From: Crotophaga sulcirostris
Lineage: Eukaryota > Chordata > Aves > Cuculiformes > Crotophagidae
NCBI GenBank assembly: GCA_013397455.1
Contig: VYZB01000238.1
Location: forward strand, 989,820-1,053,819
DNA length: 64,000 nucleotides
Direction: 5' to 3'
Position numbers and translations under genes: made by a program. A model generated the notes under the pieces. That model saw only the letters and a list, made by a program, of their open reading frames with translations. It was not told the origin of the DNA and did no database searches. This document shows positions 1 through 54,824 of the stretch, one piece after another (the first letter of the stretch is position 1; each line of letters opens with the position of its first letter).

Positions 1-716
1 GGACCACTGTAATAGTAACAAGAAGATTAAAAGAGAGAGAACTAAAAGCACAACGTATGTAACTTATGGCCCTGCACTTTCCTAAAAGCTGTGTTTAAGG
101 TCGGAACTCTTGCAGAGATCTGATGTTTGGCATGAGATGACAGGAGGCATCTGGTCTTATCTGTGGACACCCACCGTTAGTCGCTGTTTTTAAGACCCAG
201 TTACCCCTGTTTATGATCCCTGCGCTTTCCGACAGCCTTTATGGTAAGGGAACAACGGCTGCAATTCCAGCCGAAGCAGAAAAGCCAGTATCAATAGGAA
301 ATTCGTGAAATATTACAGGGCGCCTGGTTGAGCCTCATTTCGATTTCCAGGAATATTCAGACGCACCGAGCGCAGCTGCAGCAACTTGAAAAGGGGACGG
401 CGAGAAATAAATACGCGTTACCGTTCGCTTAAATATTTATCGGCGGCACGGAACGAGCGAGCGAGGACGCCGAGCTCGCTGAGAGCAACGCGACCGAGTG
501 CTGGACCCCTCTGCGCGCCCGAAACCCCTTTTTTTCTCCCACGATTCCCGGAGCAGGCGCTGCGGCAGCTCCGCTCCGCGCCCCACCGAGCGCGCTGTGC
601 CGCCTCCTGCCCGGTGGGGAGCGGCGCCCGCAGCGGGGGGAACCCCCGGGCGCTGCGGCGGGGATGCGGGGGGCACGGGGACAGCAGCAGCAGCAGCAGC
701 AGCCTGGGGCTCCTAC
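1..716 (-). other. Probable start of MSRB3 intron 1
   Basis: On the minus strand this stretch follows the strong splice donor at 711-716 (GTAGGA after CCCAG). It would therefore be the first part of MSRB3 intron 1, running off the left edge of the window. Bases from about 420 up are CpG-rich and include a (CAG)7 tract at 682-702. Below about 390 the sequence is ordinary AT-balanced DNA with no coding signal I recognise. The call depends entirely on the exon at 717-783 being correct. Confidence 0.4.
682..702. repeat. (CAG)7 triplet repeat
   Basis: Seven uninterrupted CAG units on the plus strand, read as CTG on the minus strand. The tract begins 9 bases past the putative MSRB3 donor, so it would be transcribed as an intronic CUG run and would not be translated. 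It lies 43 bases from a second, coding CAG run at 745-768. Confidence 0.95.
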
Positions 717-783
717 CTGGGGCTGCCGGCGGCGCCGGGCAGAGCAGCAGCAGCAGCAGCAGCAGCAGCGGCGCAGCGCGCAT
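717..783 (-). CDS. MSRB3: Probable first coding exon of MSRB3 (signal peptide)
   Basis: Read on the minus strand from an ATG at 783, the exon encodes MRAAP, then nine leucines, then CPAPPAAP, and ends with one base of a glycine codon at a consensus donor (CCCAG|GTAGGA). That is a textbook ER signal peptide: a short basic start, a leucine core and a small-residue cleavage region. MSRB3 is a methionine-R-sulfoxide reductase with ER and mitochondrial forms made from alternative first exons. In human both forms join a shared exon beginning at a split glycine followed by SCRDKKNC, so the phase-1 glycine ending here fits. Position and orientation also fit, since MSRB3 lies directly downstream of LEMD3 on the same strand in human. 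The catalytic part is outside the window, so identity rests on synteny, phase and signal peptide, not domain homology. An in-frame ATG farther upstream (at 879) would give a longer, less plausible leader. Confidence 0.55.
745..768. repeat. (CAG)8 repeat encoding the leucine core
   Basis: Eight uninterrupted CAG units on the plus strand read as CTG on the minus strand. They encode eight of the nine consecutive leucines in the putative MSRB3 signal peptide. Length changes would alter the hydrophobic core of the signal sequence without shifting frame. Confidence 0.95.
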
Positions 784-1379
784 GGGGAGCGGCCCCAGGG
801 AGCGGGCGGCCCCGGCTCCCCCCGGGATGGCGGTGACGGGCCCGGCGCCCCGCGAGCATGACGGGAAATTCCTGGGCACCGGCAGCCAACGCCAAATATC
901 CCCCCCGAGCGGCGGGGACCCCGCGCTTCCCAGAGCGCCACCCGGCAGCTGCTCGGCCCCCCCCCCGCTGTGGGGGCCAGCGGGGGTGGCGGGTGGGGAG
1001 CGGGGTGGCTCGGGCTGCCACTCGCGGCCAGAACCCGGGGCACCGATCCGGAAAAAAAACAGGCGGCGAAATTAAGGCAGCGCTAAATGCCCACCTTGCA
1101 TCGCTTCAGGGAAAAAAAGAAGCGGGGGGAATGGGAAGGAAAGGAACGGAATTACAGCAAAGCTCCCTCTCCTCCTCCCACTCCCCTTCCCCGGGAAGGG
1201 CCAGGGGGGAGCTGGGCAAATACACCCAATGCCAGGCTCGCTTCTCTCCCACCCCACACCCCTCCAACATAAACTGCCAATAAAACAATTTTAAAACAGC
1301 ACAGTACGAATGTCACAAAAAAAGGCCATATTTTCTCGTGGTTTATCGAAATCCCTTTAAGGATGATTTCTTTAATCAC
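784..1379. other. 5' flank of the putative MSRB3 exon and spacer
   Basis: 784-1060 is GC-rich CpG-island DNA with long C and G runs, presumably 5' UTR and promoter of the minus-strand exon. From about 1070 it becomes A-rich with a polypyrimidine patch around 1158-1200. I see no coding region on either strand; the open frames here are a product of low stop-codon density in GC-rich DNA. Confidence 0.6.
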
Positions 1380-1619
1380 TTTAAATGGGAAGGGGGAAGA
1401 TTTAAATTAGACATTGTGAAGAATTTCTTCACAGTGAGGGTGCTGAGACACTGAAAGAGGTCGCCCAGGGCAGCTGTGGGTGCCCCCTCCCTAGAGGTGT
1501 CCAAGGCCAGGTTGGATGGGGCCTGGAGCAGCCTGGGCTGGTGGGAGGGGTCCCTGCCCATGGCAGGGGGGTGGAACGGAGTGGGCTTTAAGGTCCAATC
1601 CAAACTATTCTATGATTCT
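1380..1619 (+). mobile_element. CR1 LINE, truncated 3' end
   Basis: The 3' portion of an avian CR1 retroposon in sense orientation. It contains the characteristic blocks GAAGAATTTCTTCACAGTGA, CAAGGCCAGGTTGGATGG, GCCTGGGCTGGTGGGAGG and CCCATGGCAGGGGGGTGGAA, and ends in the CR1 tail ATTCTATGATTCT. It is closely similar to the copy at 27680-27949. Only 3' terminal sequence is present, as is usual for 5'-truncated CR1, with no coding capacity. Confidence 0.95.
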
Positions 1620-1926
1620 CAAAATAGAATTCACCTCTGTGAATTTAACCCTTCCGAGACGATGGCCTCCCCTGCCCTTGGAAACCTCTGCAATTCCCTG
1701 TGTACGAAGTCCAGACAGGTTTCAAGATGACAGACATTTAAGTGATGCTCAGTTGTGTATCTCAGCTCACAGCAGCACCTGCCCAGCTCCAAATCCCAAC
1801 ACGCATGAAAGGTAAGGTGGCTGTGATGAATTATCTTGCCCCTTGCCCCCACATGAAGAAAGTATTCAAGTCAGAGACATCCAAATACCTAGAAGGTGAG
1901 ACGCATATAAAAACCCCTAATAAACC
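1620..1926. other. Short intergenic spacer between LEMD3 and MSRB3
   Basis: Unique sequence between the CR1 tail and the distal polyadenylation candidate of LEMD3. No ORF here looks like a gene. If the distal poly(A) site is right, the two tandem genes are separated by only about 0.9 kb from the LEMD3 end to the MSRB3 CpG island. Confidence 0.4.
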
Positions 1927-1932
1927 TTTAAT
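1927..1932 (-). terminator. Candidate distal poly(A) signal of LEMD3 (ATTAAA)
   Basis: TTTAAT on the plus strand reads ATTAAA on the minus strand, about 2.0 kb after the LEMD3 stop codon. It is a weaker variant hexamer and was chosen only because a 3' UTR of this length is plausible for LEMD3. No transcript evidence is available. Confidence 0.25.
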
Positions 1933-2290
1933 TCGAGTTTGGTTTGGTGTTTGTTTTTACAGGACAGGGTGACAAATTACAACAAACATCTGATTTTTCT
2001 CAAATGTTCAGGTATTATACACATTCCCATCTGTCTTGCAGGAAGGGATATTGGTCAACTTAACAGTTTAAGGTAAAATAAGCTGCGTAACAGTACATAT
2101 TACAATAATAAAATGTACAGTGTTTACAAGAAATATATTTTAGAAGCAAGATAGATGCAGTTGCATCAAGGCGACCTTTTAAAATGCCACAACTATTTTT
2201 ACATTCACTCTTGCAACAGGTCACAAGATGGGGCCACTAAGGTCAGGTTAACAAATCACTATGATGCACATCAAATACAGCAAAATTAGT

Positions 2291-2348
2291 TTATATACAT
2301 ATATATAATACATATACATGTATATTATACATATACATATATGTATGT
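2291..2348. repeat. AT-rich (ATATAC)-type simple repeat
   Basis: An imperfect alternation of TATATAC, ATATAT and ATGTAT units over about 58 bases. It is self-complementary along much of its length, so it could fold in a transcript. It lies in the presumed LEMD3 3' UTR. Confidence 0.85.
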
Positions 2349-3096
2349 AGCAAAACTCATCAAAATCTACCAGACCTGGCACAATCTACTTACCCATCAA
2401 AAATATGTACTTGTCCTTGGTAAGTAGAATTCTGCATGGCTGATTATATATTATATATACTCATTCATTAGCATCTGAGACATAAAACTGAGGATTTAAA
2501 ATTTTCCGGTTAACAAACTCTCCAATAATAAACATGGTGCCCACAAAAGCACAAAGGTAAGGCACAATAGGATTTTCTGTTGCAGAATAGTGTGCATCAT
2601 GTTTACTTAACCATAAGAAAAACGTGCATTATTTGTGCAAGTTCATGCTGCAAACCCATCGTATCTACAAAGTAAAGTGAGTTTCAGTAAAATCTGTGGG
2701 ACTGGTGTGCTTCCAGTCTCACCCCCTACAGGATATTCAGCTGGATAATTAGATAAAGTTTTTGTAGGAATGGGGATTAGTAAAGCAAATAATCTTAAAA
2801 GATTTGCAACTAAGCTTCTCAGCAACAATTTTGAACTTCTAGGTGAACGTTAGTAAATTTACAAGCTTGGAATCATAAGACCTGCTGTCAACTGTACTTC
2901 TTGTTTGCATCAGCCAAAATTGTTGCAAGGAAGTATGTACCTTTTAAAAACTCAACAGGTGACTGGTTCATTAAAACAATTCATAATGTATTGGGAAAGT
3001 CACTTAATCCCAATGGTATTTTGTCACAGCTCTGGCAACTGTAATAATAAATACAGCTTTTCACAAAATATTTTTCCAGTATCTGCCAATTGCTTC

Positions 3097-3102
3097 TTTA
3101 TT
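3097..3102 (-). terminator. Candidate middle poly(A) signal of LEMD3 (AATAAA)
   Basis: TTTATT on the plus strand gives the canonical hexamer AATAAA on the minus strand, about 850 bases past the stop codon. Use would give a medium-length 3' UTR. Unsupported beyond the motif. Confidence 0.3.
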
Positions 3103-3832
3103 GCTCACAAATTTGAATTCATTACAATTGGTATCAGACCTTTCACACAAAACCATACTCAGGTATTTTAATATAAAACCTATAAAAGATATTTAACCTG
3201 TATCTAACACTTTAAGGTATTTGGCCTCTTGCGGTGGTACAGCCAAAACCATAGAAAACATTAGGTTTTGAATAAAATCGGAAGCTTATTCACTGCTTCA
3301 ATGCAGACATCCTCACAGAACACAACCATTTTTGCCACCACCAGCATTTACATTTATATACAAACCTAGTACATCCACATTCTGTTCCGTTTTCCCCTCA
3401 CACTTACATGTAACCACTAATGCCAGATTAACTTTCCCATACCCTAGCTGCAGAAAAAGATGTCTCACACAGCAACAAAAAAACAATATTGACTGAAGAA
3501 GAAGGGTTATTTTTTAACTTATTCACCATCAGGAACTGTAGGTTGGTTGTTACAAAATACCCACAAGATTATTTCACAGGAAACTATAGAAATACAGGAA
3601 GTCTTCTTTTCTCCATGCTTTTGTATTATCAAAACGCTTCTTGGTGCAAAAATACAGTCACCACATCTGAAAATGTAGAATGAATCCGGTATTTGTCATG
3701 CAAAACTTAAATGCATTGCTTTACTATAGCCCGGAAAACTTCCTGAAGCATTTTTTTTCCTTTTTGTCAGCTCAGTATTACTGCCTCATTGCTAAGTCCC
3801 TTTGGAAACAAGGTTTCTGGAACTTTCAAACT

Positions 3833-3838
3833 TTTATT
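3833..3838 (-). terminator. Candidate proximal poly(A) signal of LEMD3 (AATAAA)
   Basis: The minus strand reads AAATAAAAG here, only about 110 bases after the LEMD3 stop. It is a canonical hexamer, but such a short 3' UTR would be unusual for this gene. Confidence 0.2.
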
Positions 3839-3945
3839 TAATTCACTAAAGTATTACATACAAAAAGCACTAAAAAAGGAAGACGGCAGCCAAACAGGAA
3901 AATTCCTGTTGCAAGTAACAGTCCTAGCAGTTGTAGAAAGTCTTC

Positions 3946-49075
<45,130 letters not shown>

Positions 49076-49883
49076 NNNNNNNNNNNNNNNNNNNNNNNNN
49101 NNNNNNNNNNNNNNNNNNNNNNNNNNNNNNNNNNNNNNNNNNNNNNNNNNNNNNNNNNNNNNNNNNNNNNNNNNNNNNNNNNNNNNNNNNNNNNNNNNNN
49201 NNNNNNNNNNNNNNNNNNNNNNNNNNNNNNNNNNNNNNNNNNNNNNNNNNNNNNNNNNNNNNNNNNNNNNNNNNNNNNNNNNNNNNNNNNNNNNNNNNNN
49301 NNNNNNNNNNNNNNNNNNNNNNNNNNNNNNNNNNNNNNNNNNNNNNNNNNNNNNNNNNNNNNNNNNNNNNNNNNNNNNNNNNNNNNNNNNNNNNNNNNNN
49401 NNNNNNNNNNNNNNNNNNNNNNNNNNNNNNNNNNNNNNNNNNNNNNNNNNNNNNNNNNNNNNNNNNNNNNNNNNNNNNNNNNNNNNNNNNNNNNNNNNNN
49501 NNNNNNNNNNNNNNNNNNNNNNNNNNNNNNNNNNNNNNNNNNNNNNNNNNNNNNNNNNNNNNNNNNNNNNNNNNNNNNNNNNNNNNNNNNNNNNNNNNNN
49601 NNNNNNNNNNNNNNNNNNNNNNNNNNNNNNNNNNNNNNNNNNNNNNNNNNNNNNNNNNNNNNNNNNNNNNNNNNNNNNNNNNNNNNNNNNNNNNNNNNNN
49701 NNNNNNNNNNNNNNNNNNNNNNNNNNNNNNNNNNNNNNNNNNNNNNNNNNNNNNNNNNNNNNNNNNNNNNNNNNNNNNNNNNNNNNNNNNNNNNNNNNNN
49801 NNNNNNNNNNNNNNNNNNNNNNNNNNNNNNNNNNNNNNNNNNNNNNNNNNNNNNNNNNNNNNNNNNNNNNNNNNNNNNNNNNN
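49076..49883. other. Assembly gap (808 N) over the LEMD3 5' coding region
   Basis: Run of N with extreme GC on both sides, the usual cause of dropout in avian assemblies. By comparison with human MAN1 about 200 residues (some 600 bases) are missing, including the LEM domain. The N length is therefore about right if it is a real estimate. Confidence 0.98.
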
Positions 49884-50062
49884 CCCCCCCCCCCTCCCCA
49901 CCGCCCAGTAAGACATGGGGAGGGGGCTGGCGCCGGCGCGCGTGGAGGGTCCCCACACGTTTCCCGCCACTGGGACTGGGGAGGGAGGCGCCAGAGCGAG
50001 AGGCGGCTGAGGGTTGCCCCGCTGGAAGGGCAGGTCCAGTCGGAAACGCGCTATAAATAGAC

Positions 50063-50270
50063 GTTAAATTGGACATCAGGAAAAATTTCTTCACCGAAAG
50101 GGCTGTCAGGCACTGGCACGACTGCCCAGGGAGGCGGTGGAGTCCCCATCCCTGAGGTGTTTAACAGACGGGCAGATGAGGCGACCAGGGAGGTCGTTTA
50201 GTAATGGGCAGGTGCGGTTGGACTCGATGATTTCAAAGATGTTTTCAAACAAAGCGATTCTATAATTCTG
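50063..50270 (+). mobile_element. CR1 LINE, truncated, next to the LEMD3 promoter
   Basis: Sense CR1 3' fragment: GGACATCAGGAAAAATTTCT, ACTGCCCAGGGAGGCGGTGG, GAGGTGTTTAACAGACG, GGTTGGACTCGATGATTTCA and a tail GATTCTATAATTCTG. It starts within about 180 bases of the gap edge and is reversed relative to LEMD3. Confidence 0.93.
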
Positions 50271-53200
50271 ATTATCTGTGGATCAGCTGCAGTGAAGAGT
50301 CTCAGATCAGACACCAAACGTCCTTTACAGATTGACAAATTTAGTAAAAAAAAAAAAAATAGACCATCCAGTTTACAAATGTAGTCTGACGATGGCTGTA
50401 GTGATACAAGAAGTAGATAATTACTATTACAAGAAGTTGTTACTATTACAACATAATTCTGACTGGCCTTCTAACACCACTTGCAGAAGTGGTCCAGAAA
50501 AAAAATCCAACTGCAGCAACAGTTGTACATTGCCCCTCGCAGTCTGCCACAGTGAGAATAGTGTGGATGTGCCCTGCTAATGACCAAGCTGAAGTTGTTA
50601 ATCTTGTTATTGAGGAAAATCTACAGATCAGGAGTTCAAGTAGCTGTGAGGCAGCTACATGCTGAAGATCAAGCCAGTCTACTGATCTGGAAGAGTGGCT
50701 TGAAGCCGTCTTTCATGATGATGGTGAATGGTGATGATGAATGGTGACAATTACTCCTGTCTCCACCCTCCATTCCTGACCAGCCACACCTGGGAATGCA
50801 GAACCTGCCCTATTGTTCATCTAAGCCTCCTTTAATACACCTCTTGGAGGCTGAGAAGCACTAGATGAGGATCTGTATTCCTGGTGCTCTGCATGGCACT
50901 ACTGAGCGCAGCCTCCTCCGTGTTTCCCTGGCAGAGGAGCCATTTCACATACAACAGTGTTGCGGATTGGAGCAATACACAGAACTCCAGCTGGAAGAAG
51001 ATTACACTCAACAGGACCTCTGTTGCACATTAAACTGCTAACATAAATACACCTGTGCTGACCTATCTCCCAATCTATAACAGCTAACCAATATCCCAAA
51101 TGACATGAGAAATGCTGCCAACATTCCACTACTTCTCCTCAGTGAGAAGCAACCCACGCCTTCGACTAGTGATTTGGGGCACGTGTTTGAATATGCCCCT
51201 CCATGTTCAGTGCTTACCTCTGGCTGCCTATGACACTGGCTTAATCAAGAGCAGTCAGTCCCAGACCAGATGCCATTCTGACAAGCACTCTTCTGGCTAA
51301 CATCCGCTTGGGTACCTTCCTTCTATTAGGAGAATGCATGCTGTCCCACAAGAGTGGAAGACCCTGTGATCTTACCAATGCAACTTGTATGTTCTGACTA
51401 TTTATTACAGCAAGGGCATGAGTAGTTTATAAAACTGTTTACTTAGCAGCAGGAGGGCAGTAAATACTATAAATTGTTAAGAATTGAATCATCTCCTGCA
51501 GAACTATAGCATGTGGATACAAGGAACAGCTGACTGAAAAGTCTGTATATTCCAAGTCATGCTTTAAAATCTATGCGCCAAAATATTTTGAAATGTTTCA
51601 GAAATAAGTCTTCTGGTTGATAGTGAAGTAAGGATACTTCTGCTACCAATCCAAAATCTCCACATTTTTTTAGAAGCATACATTAGTATCAATAATATCA
51701 ATACCTCAGAAGTATCAGTACCTCCATGTAGTAAACTTTTAAGTAGATACTGAAAGTAGATACTTTTTTAAAGGTACATGTTGACTGCAGGGTGTGTGGA
51801 GACCGTTCTTCATCAGGAAAGAACTGGCTGTTGGTTTTTCAATAAGACATTTTGTTTTATATTTTCCTTCTCATCCTTAAAGGACTGATGTTCTCAGGAA
51901 ACTGGCAGTTCTTCCACTGGGTGAAATAGTGGTCTTCTGGAAGTTAGCAACCACATTTCTGCCGACCTCATTGGACTGGAATTTGAAGTTGTATCTTAAT
52001 ACCTCTTTTACCTTTCTTTCCTGGTTCCAAGTTTTTGTGATGTTTATGCATTTTTGTAAGTACCTACAACCTGTGAAGGACAGTTGCCTTGCTAGGGTTT
52101 GCATGTGTCTCACTGCAACTTCCTCCAGCAAGTAATGCAGCCCAGTCTCTATACAACTCACTGAAGCCTTTAGAAGTCATGTATCACATCTAAAACAAAT
52201 ATGATCCTCTTGTAAAACTCGCAACCTTATAAATACTGATGTCTTTCTATTTAGCTTTTGGGTGTTGAGCCTTAAAGCATGTTTAAATCACATTCACATT
52301 CTCTGAGGAATGTGATGTTAGTGAATGTGAATTTTAATGAAGAGTAGGAATGTGCTTTTCCTTTCTTTTTTTTTTCATAAGAGATTGTCACACAATTGCA
52401 GAACTCCAGGAACTAGCACAGTTAGTCTTAAGACAGTGTGCACAGGAAGAATTCACTCTTTACTATGAAAACAAACTGTAGTAATCTATTTTTAAACATA
52501 TGTACTCTGATTTATACAGTTGTTTCAATTACTACATGAGGAGCATGAAATAACTTTCTGCTTATAGCACTGAATGGGCTTTTTACTAAGAAAACTAATT
52601 TTAAAATATTAAAGTTGCTGCTACCATGCTAGTTCTGTGTAAGCAGACTCACTTGCACATCCCTCTTCTAAGTTATTTCTCCTCCTTACAACTTCCACGT
52701 GAGTTTTTGTAATAAGAGTGAATCCATCTTTGATAAAGTTAACAGCAGTGTAGAGGTAGTAACATGTACCATTTGTTTATGTATTGACCATGCCGTTTTG
52801 CATGTGAGCCTGTGTGTTTTGCCGATACATCTTTTGCTGATGCACTTTTTGTTCCCGAGGCCATCTTAATAATGCTCAGAAGGCTCATGCCGTCTCTTGC
52901 CTTTGCATTGCTGCTTATTTGTGGCTAAGGTGTGGGCACCTGCAAGGTATCTAATACTCACACTTCCCATTTGGTGCTGGAATGTTTGCATATTACAACA
53001 GCATAAGCACAGTGCTAAATACCCTACGACCTACAAAGAGGCCATGTGTTTCCAGATCACAGTTCTTGCCTAAGAGTCCCACGGTAGTTCCACTCCCACA
53101 AGGCTTGTGATGACCTGCTATGACTGTGCAGTTCTTGTCACTAAAAGTGAACCATCTTAGTTGCTAAGTCTAAGACTTCATAAGGCAACAGAACTCTCCT

Positions 53201-54510
53201 GCAGTTAATACTTTGCCTTTTGTATAACCTATACTGATCCATAGAATAGCATGTTCCCTAATGGGTGTTCATCCTTGATCATATCATTCCTAGTTTACCT
53301 TATTATGTCTGTATTCCTGGGCACTGGCCAGGAATGGGACTATTGGAGGCATTACTGCTGATACTGTGTTGAGAAAAATTCCACAAAGCAGAACTCTAAA
53401 TCCTTAAGACTGCCTTAAACATTGTTTATTATTTATTTGAAAAGTACAGTTTATTTACATGTAAGCTTTTCACTAAAATTTGATTTATGTGTTCAGTTCT
53501 TTTCTCAGGAACCAGAATGTCTAGGTATATTTTTTTTAAAACCTGAACCCAAGCTGTCCAGCTCCCCAGGAACTGAGCTTAAAGAAGAATACCAGCTATC
53601 AGAAGACAAGAGATTTCATGACAAAGTGTGACAAAGAATAATAAACTAATAGGAAATAAAAACAACAGTAGAGACAAGAACTTTAGGAATAGAATAAAAT
53701 AAAGAAATAATAGTGGCTAAACACTAATGTTTATTATAGTAGTCAGTTTTTAAATTCCAGTCTTTTTTTCAGAAAGCTAGCAAAAACACTGTAGTTACAG
53801 AGAGGCAGATGTATGAAATCATGAATGCAGATGAATGGTTGAGAGGCCCATCCTGAAGCTATTTAGTGGGCATGGACAAGTCTTACAAGTGGGACAGTAT
53901 CAAAATGTCACTCAGCTGTTGGTCAGTAGAACCTTCTTGCCCTGTTACGTCTCAGGGTGACTGTTGCTAGAAGGTTACTGCATGCTGTAATAGGTAGTTC
54001 TAAGTGGGTGACAAATCAGTTGTGTAATTCATTCTCTAAAGCACTGCAATAGATTACATCAGGAGGGGTTTTTGTTTAATTTTGAAAATGAAAAAGCAAA
54101 GCTTCGTAGTCAGGCAAAGTATTTTTCATATTGGTTCACTACTGTTAACATGCAGAAGTTCTGGTGAGGTAAAACACATATTTGACACCCAGAATTACTG
54201 GAGGTTCTTCTACATATGTACAATACCCTACCAGCACAGTTGTGGCCAAAAGTCATGGCAATATACAATTCTGGCTTTTGAACATCTACTTTCCTATTAT
54301 TAGGTATCTCTTGAAAATGTTTTCAAGATATAAGGAATGGTAAAAACAAGAGATCCCTCCTTAATCACAGGAGAATACTGGCCCAATAGTGTGCCACACG
54401 CATCCTTCAAGGTTGCTGAACTCAGTACGCATGGTCACTCAACAGCGAACATGGGCAGTGCATGGCAGACAGAACCAGATTTCACCATTTCGAAAGGTGT
54501 GTAAGACATA
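50271..54510. other. Intergenic DNA upstream of LEMD3
   Basis: No gene is supported. Small features are a (GATG)-like cluster at 50716-50747 and an inverted repeat TCACATTCAC/GTGAATGTGA at 52288-52297 and 52321-52330. The part from 50440 to 51300 is somewhat less AT-rich, but its open frames are short and unlike known proteins. Confidence 0.7.
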
Positions 54511-54824
54511 GAATCATACAATGGTTTGGGTTGGAAGGGACCTTAAAGATCATCTCTAGTTCCAACCCCCCTGCCAAGGGCAGAGACACCTTCCACTAGA
54601 CAAGGTTGCTCAAAGCCCCAGTCCAAGCTGGCCTTGAACATCTTCACAGACAAGATATCCACAACTTCTCTGGGCAACCTGTTCCAGCGCCTCACCACAC
54701 TCACAATAAAAATTTTCTTCCTAATATCTAATCTAAATCTCCCCTCTTTCAGCGTAAAACCATTACCCCTTGTCCTGTCACTGCACTCCCTGATAAAAAG
54801 CCCCTACGCATCTTTCCTGTAGGC
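54511..54824 (-). mobile_element. CR1 LINE, truncated 3' end, reverse orientation
   Basis: The plus strand begins GAATCATACAATGGTTTGGG, the reverse complement of the CR1 tail. It continues with GTTCCAACCCCCCTGCCAAG, ACTTCTCTGGGCAACCTGTT, CTAATATCTAATCTAAATCT and CCATTACCCCTTGTCCTGTC, matching the classic avian CR1 3' sequence on the minus strand. It is the best preserved CR1 here. Confidence 0.97.

Larger units (their letters stand above)
420..1060 (-). promoter_or_regulatory. CpG island, probable MSRB3 promoter and 5' end
   Basis: The stretch is dense in CG dinucleotides and G/C runs, in sharp contrast to the AT-rich DNA on both sides. On the minus strand it contains a short signal-peptide ORF ending at a good splice donor, as expected for a promoter-proximal first exon. 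No TATA box is obvious at a suitable position, which is usual for a CpG-island promoter. The transcription start was not identified; it should lie between about 784 and 1060, read on the minus strand. A divergent plus-strand transcript from the same island cannot be excluded. Confidence 0.6.
1933..3945 (-). other. LEMD3: LEMD3 3' UTR (probable extent)
   Basis: AT-rich sequence directly after the LEMD3 stop codon, with no splice structure or coding potential. It contains an AT-rich simple repeat near 2291-2348 and several possible poly(A) hexamers: AATAAA-type at 3833-3838 and 3097-3102, ATTAAA at 1927-1932. The mature 3' end is not determined by the sequence, so use of the proximal signals would give shorter UTRs. 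The short open frames here carry no recognisable protein. Confidence 0.5.

Noticed and set aside
386..1075. Plus-strand open frames with poly-serine, poly-glutamine or poly-alanine
   Set aside because: Frames of the CAG repeats in a CpG island. None has splice or homology support, while the minus-strand frame gives a proper signal peptide ending at a consensus donor.
50051..50060. CTATAAATAG as a TATA box
   Set aside because: In the TATAAA orientation it points away from LEMD3 and directly into a CR1. The LEMD3 promoter is a CpG island, where such a motif is usually irrelevant.
49884..50094. Start of LEMD3 at the ATG near 50094, or at ATGTCTTAC near 49915
   Set aside because: The first lies in antisense CR1 sequence. 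The second leads only into a glycine run from poly-G and does not resemble the MAN1 N terminus. Both reach exon 1 only through undetermined bases.
50332..51300. Open frames just upstream of LEMD3 as a divergent gene
   Set aside because: All are under 85 codons and begin in A-rich sequence. They show no homology I recognise. A divergent noncoding RNA remains possible but is not shown.
52288..52330. 10-bp inverted repeat TCACATTCAC/GTGAATGTGA
   Set aside because: The long loop and the internal repetition of CATTCA-like words make it compatible with chance. Kept only as a note in the intergenic entry.
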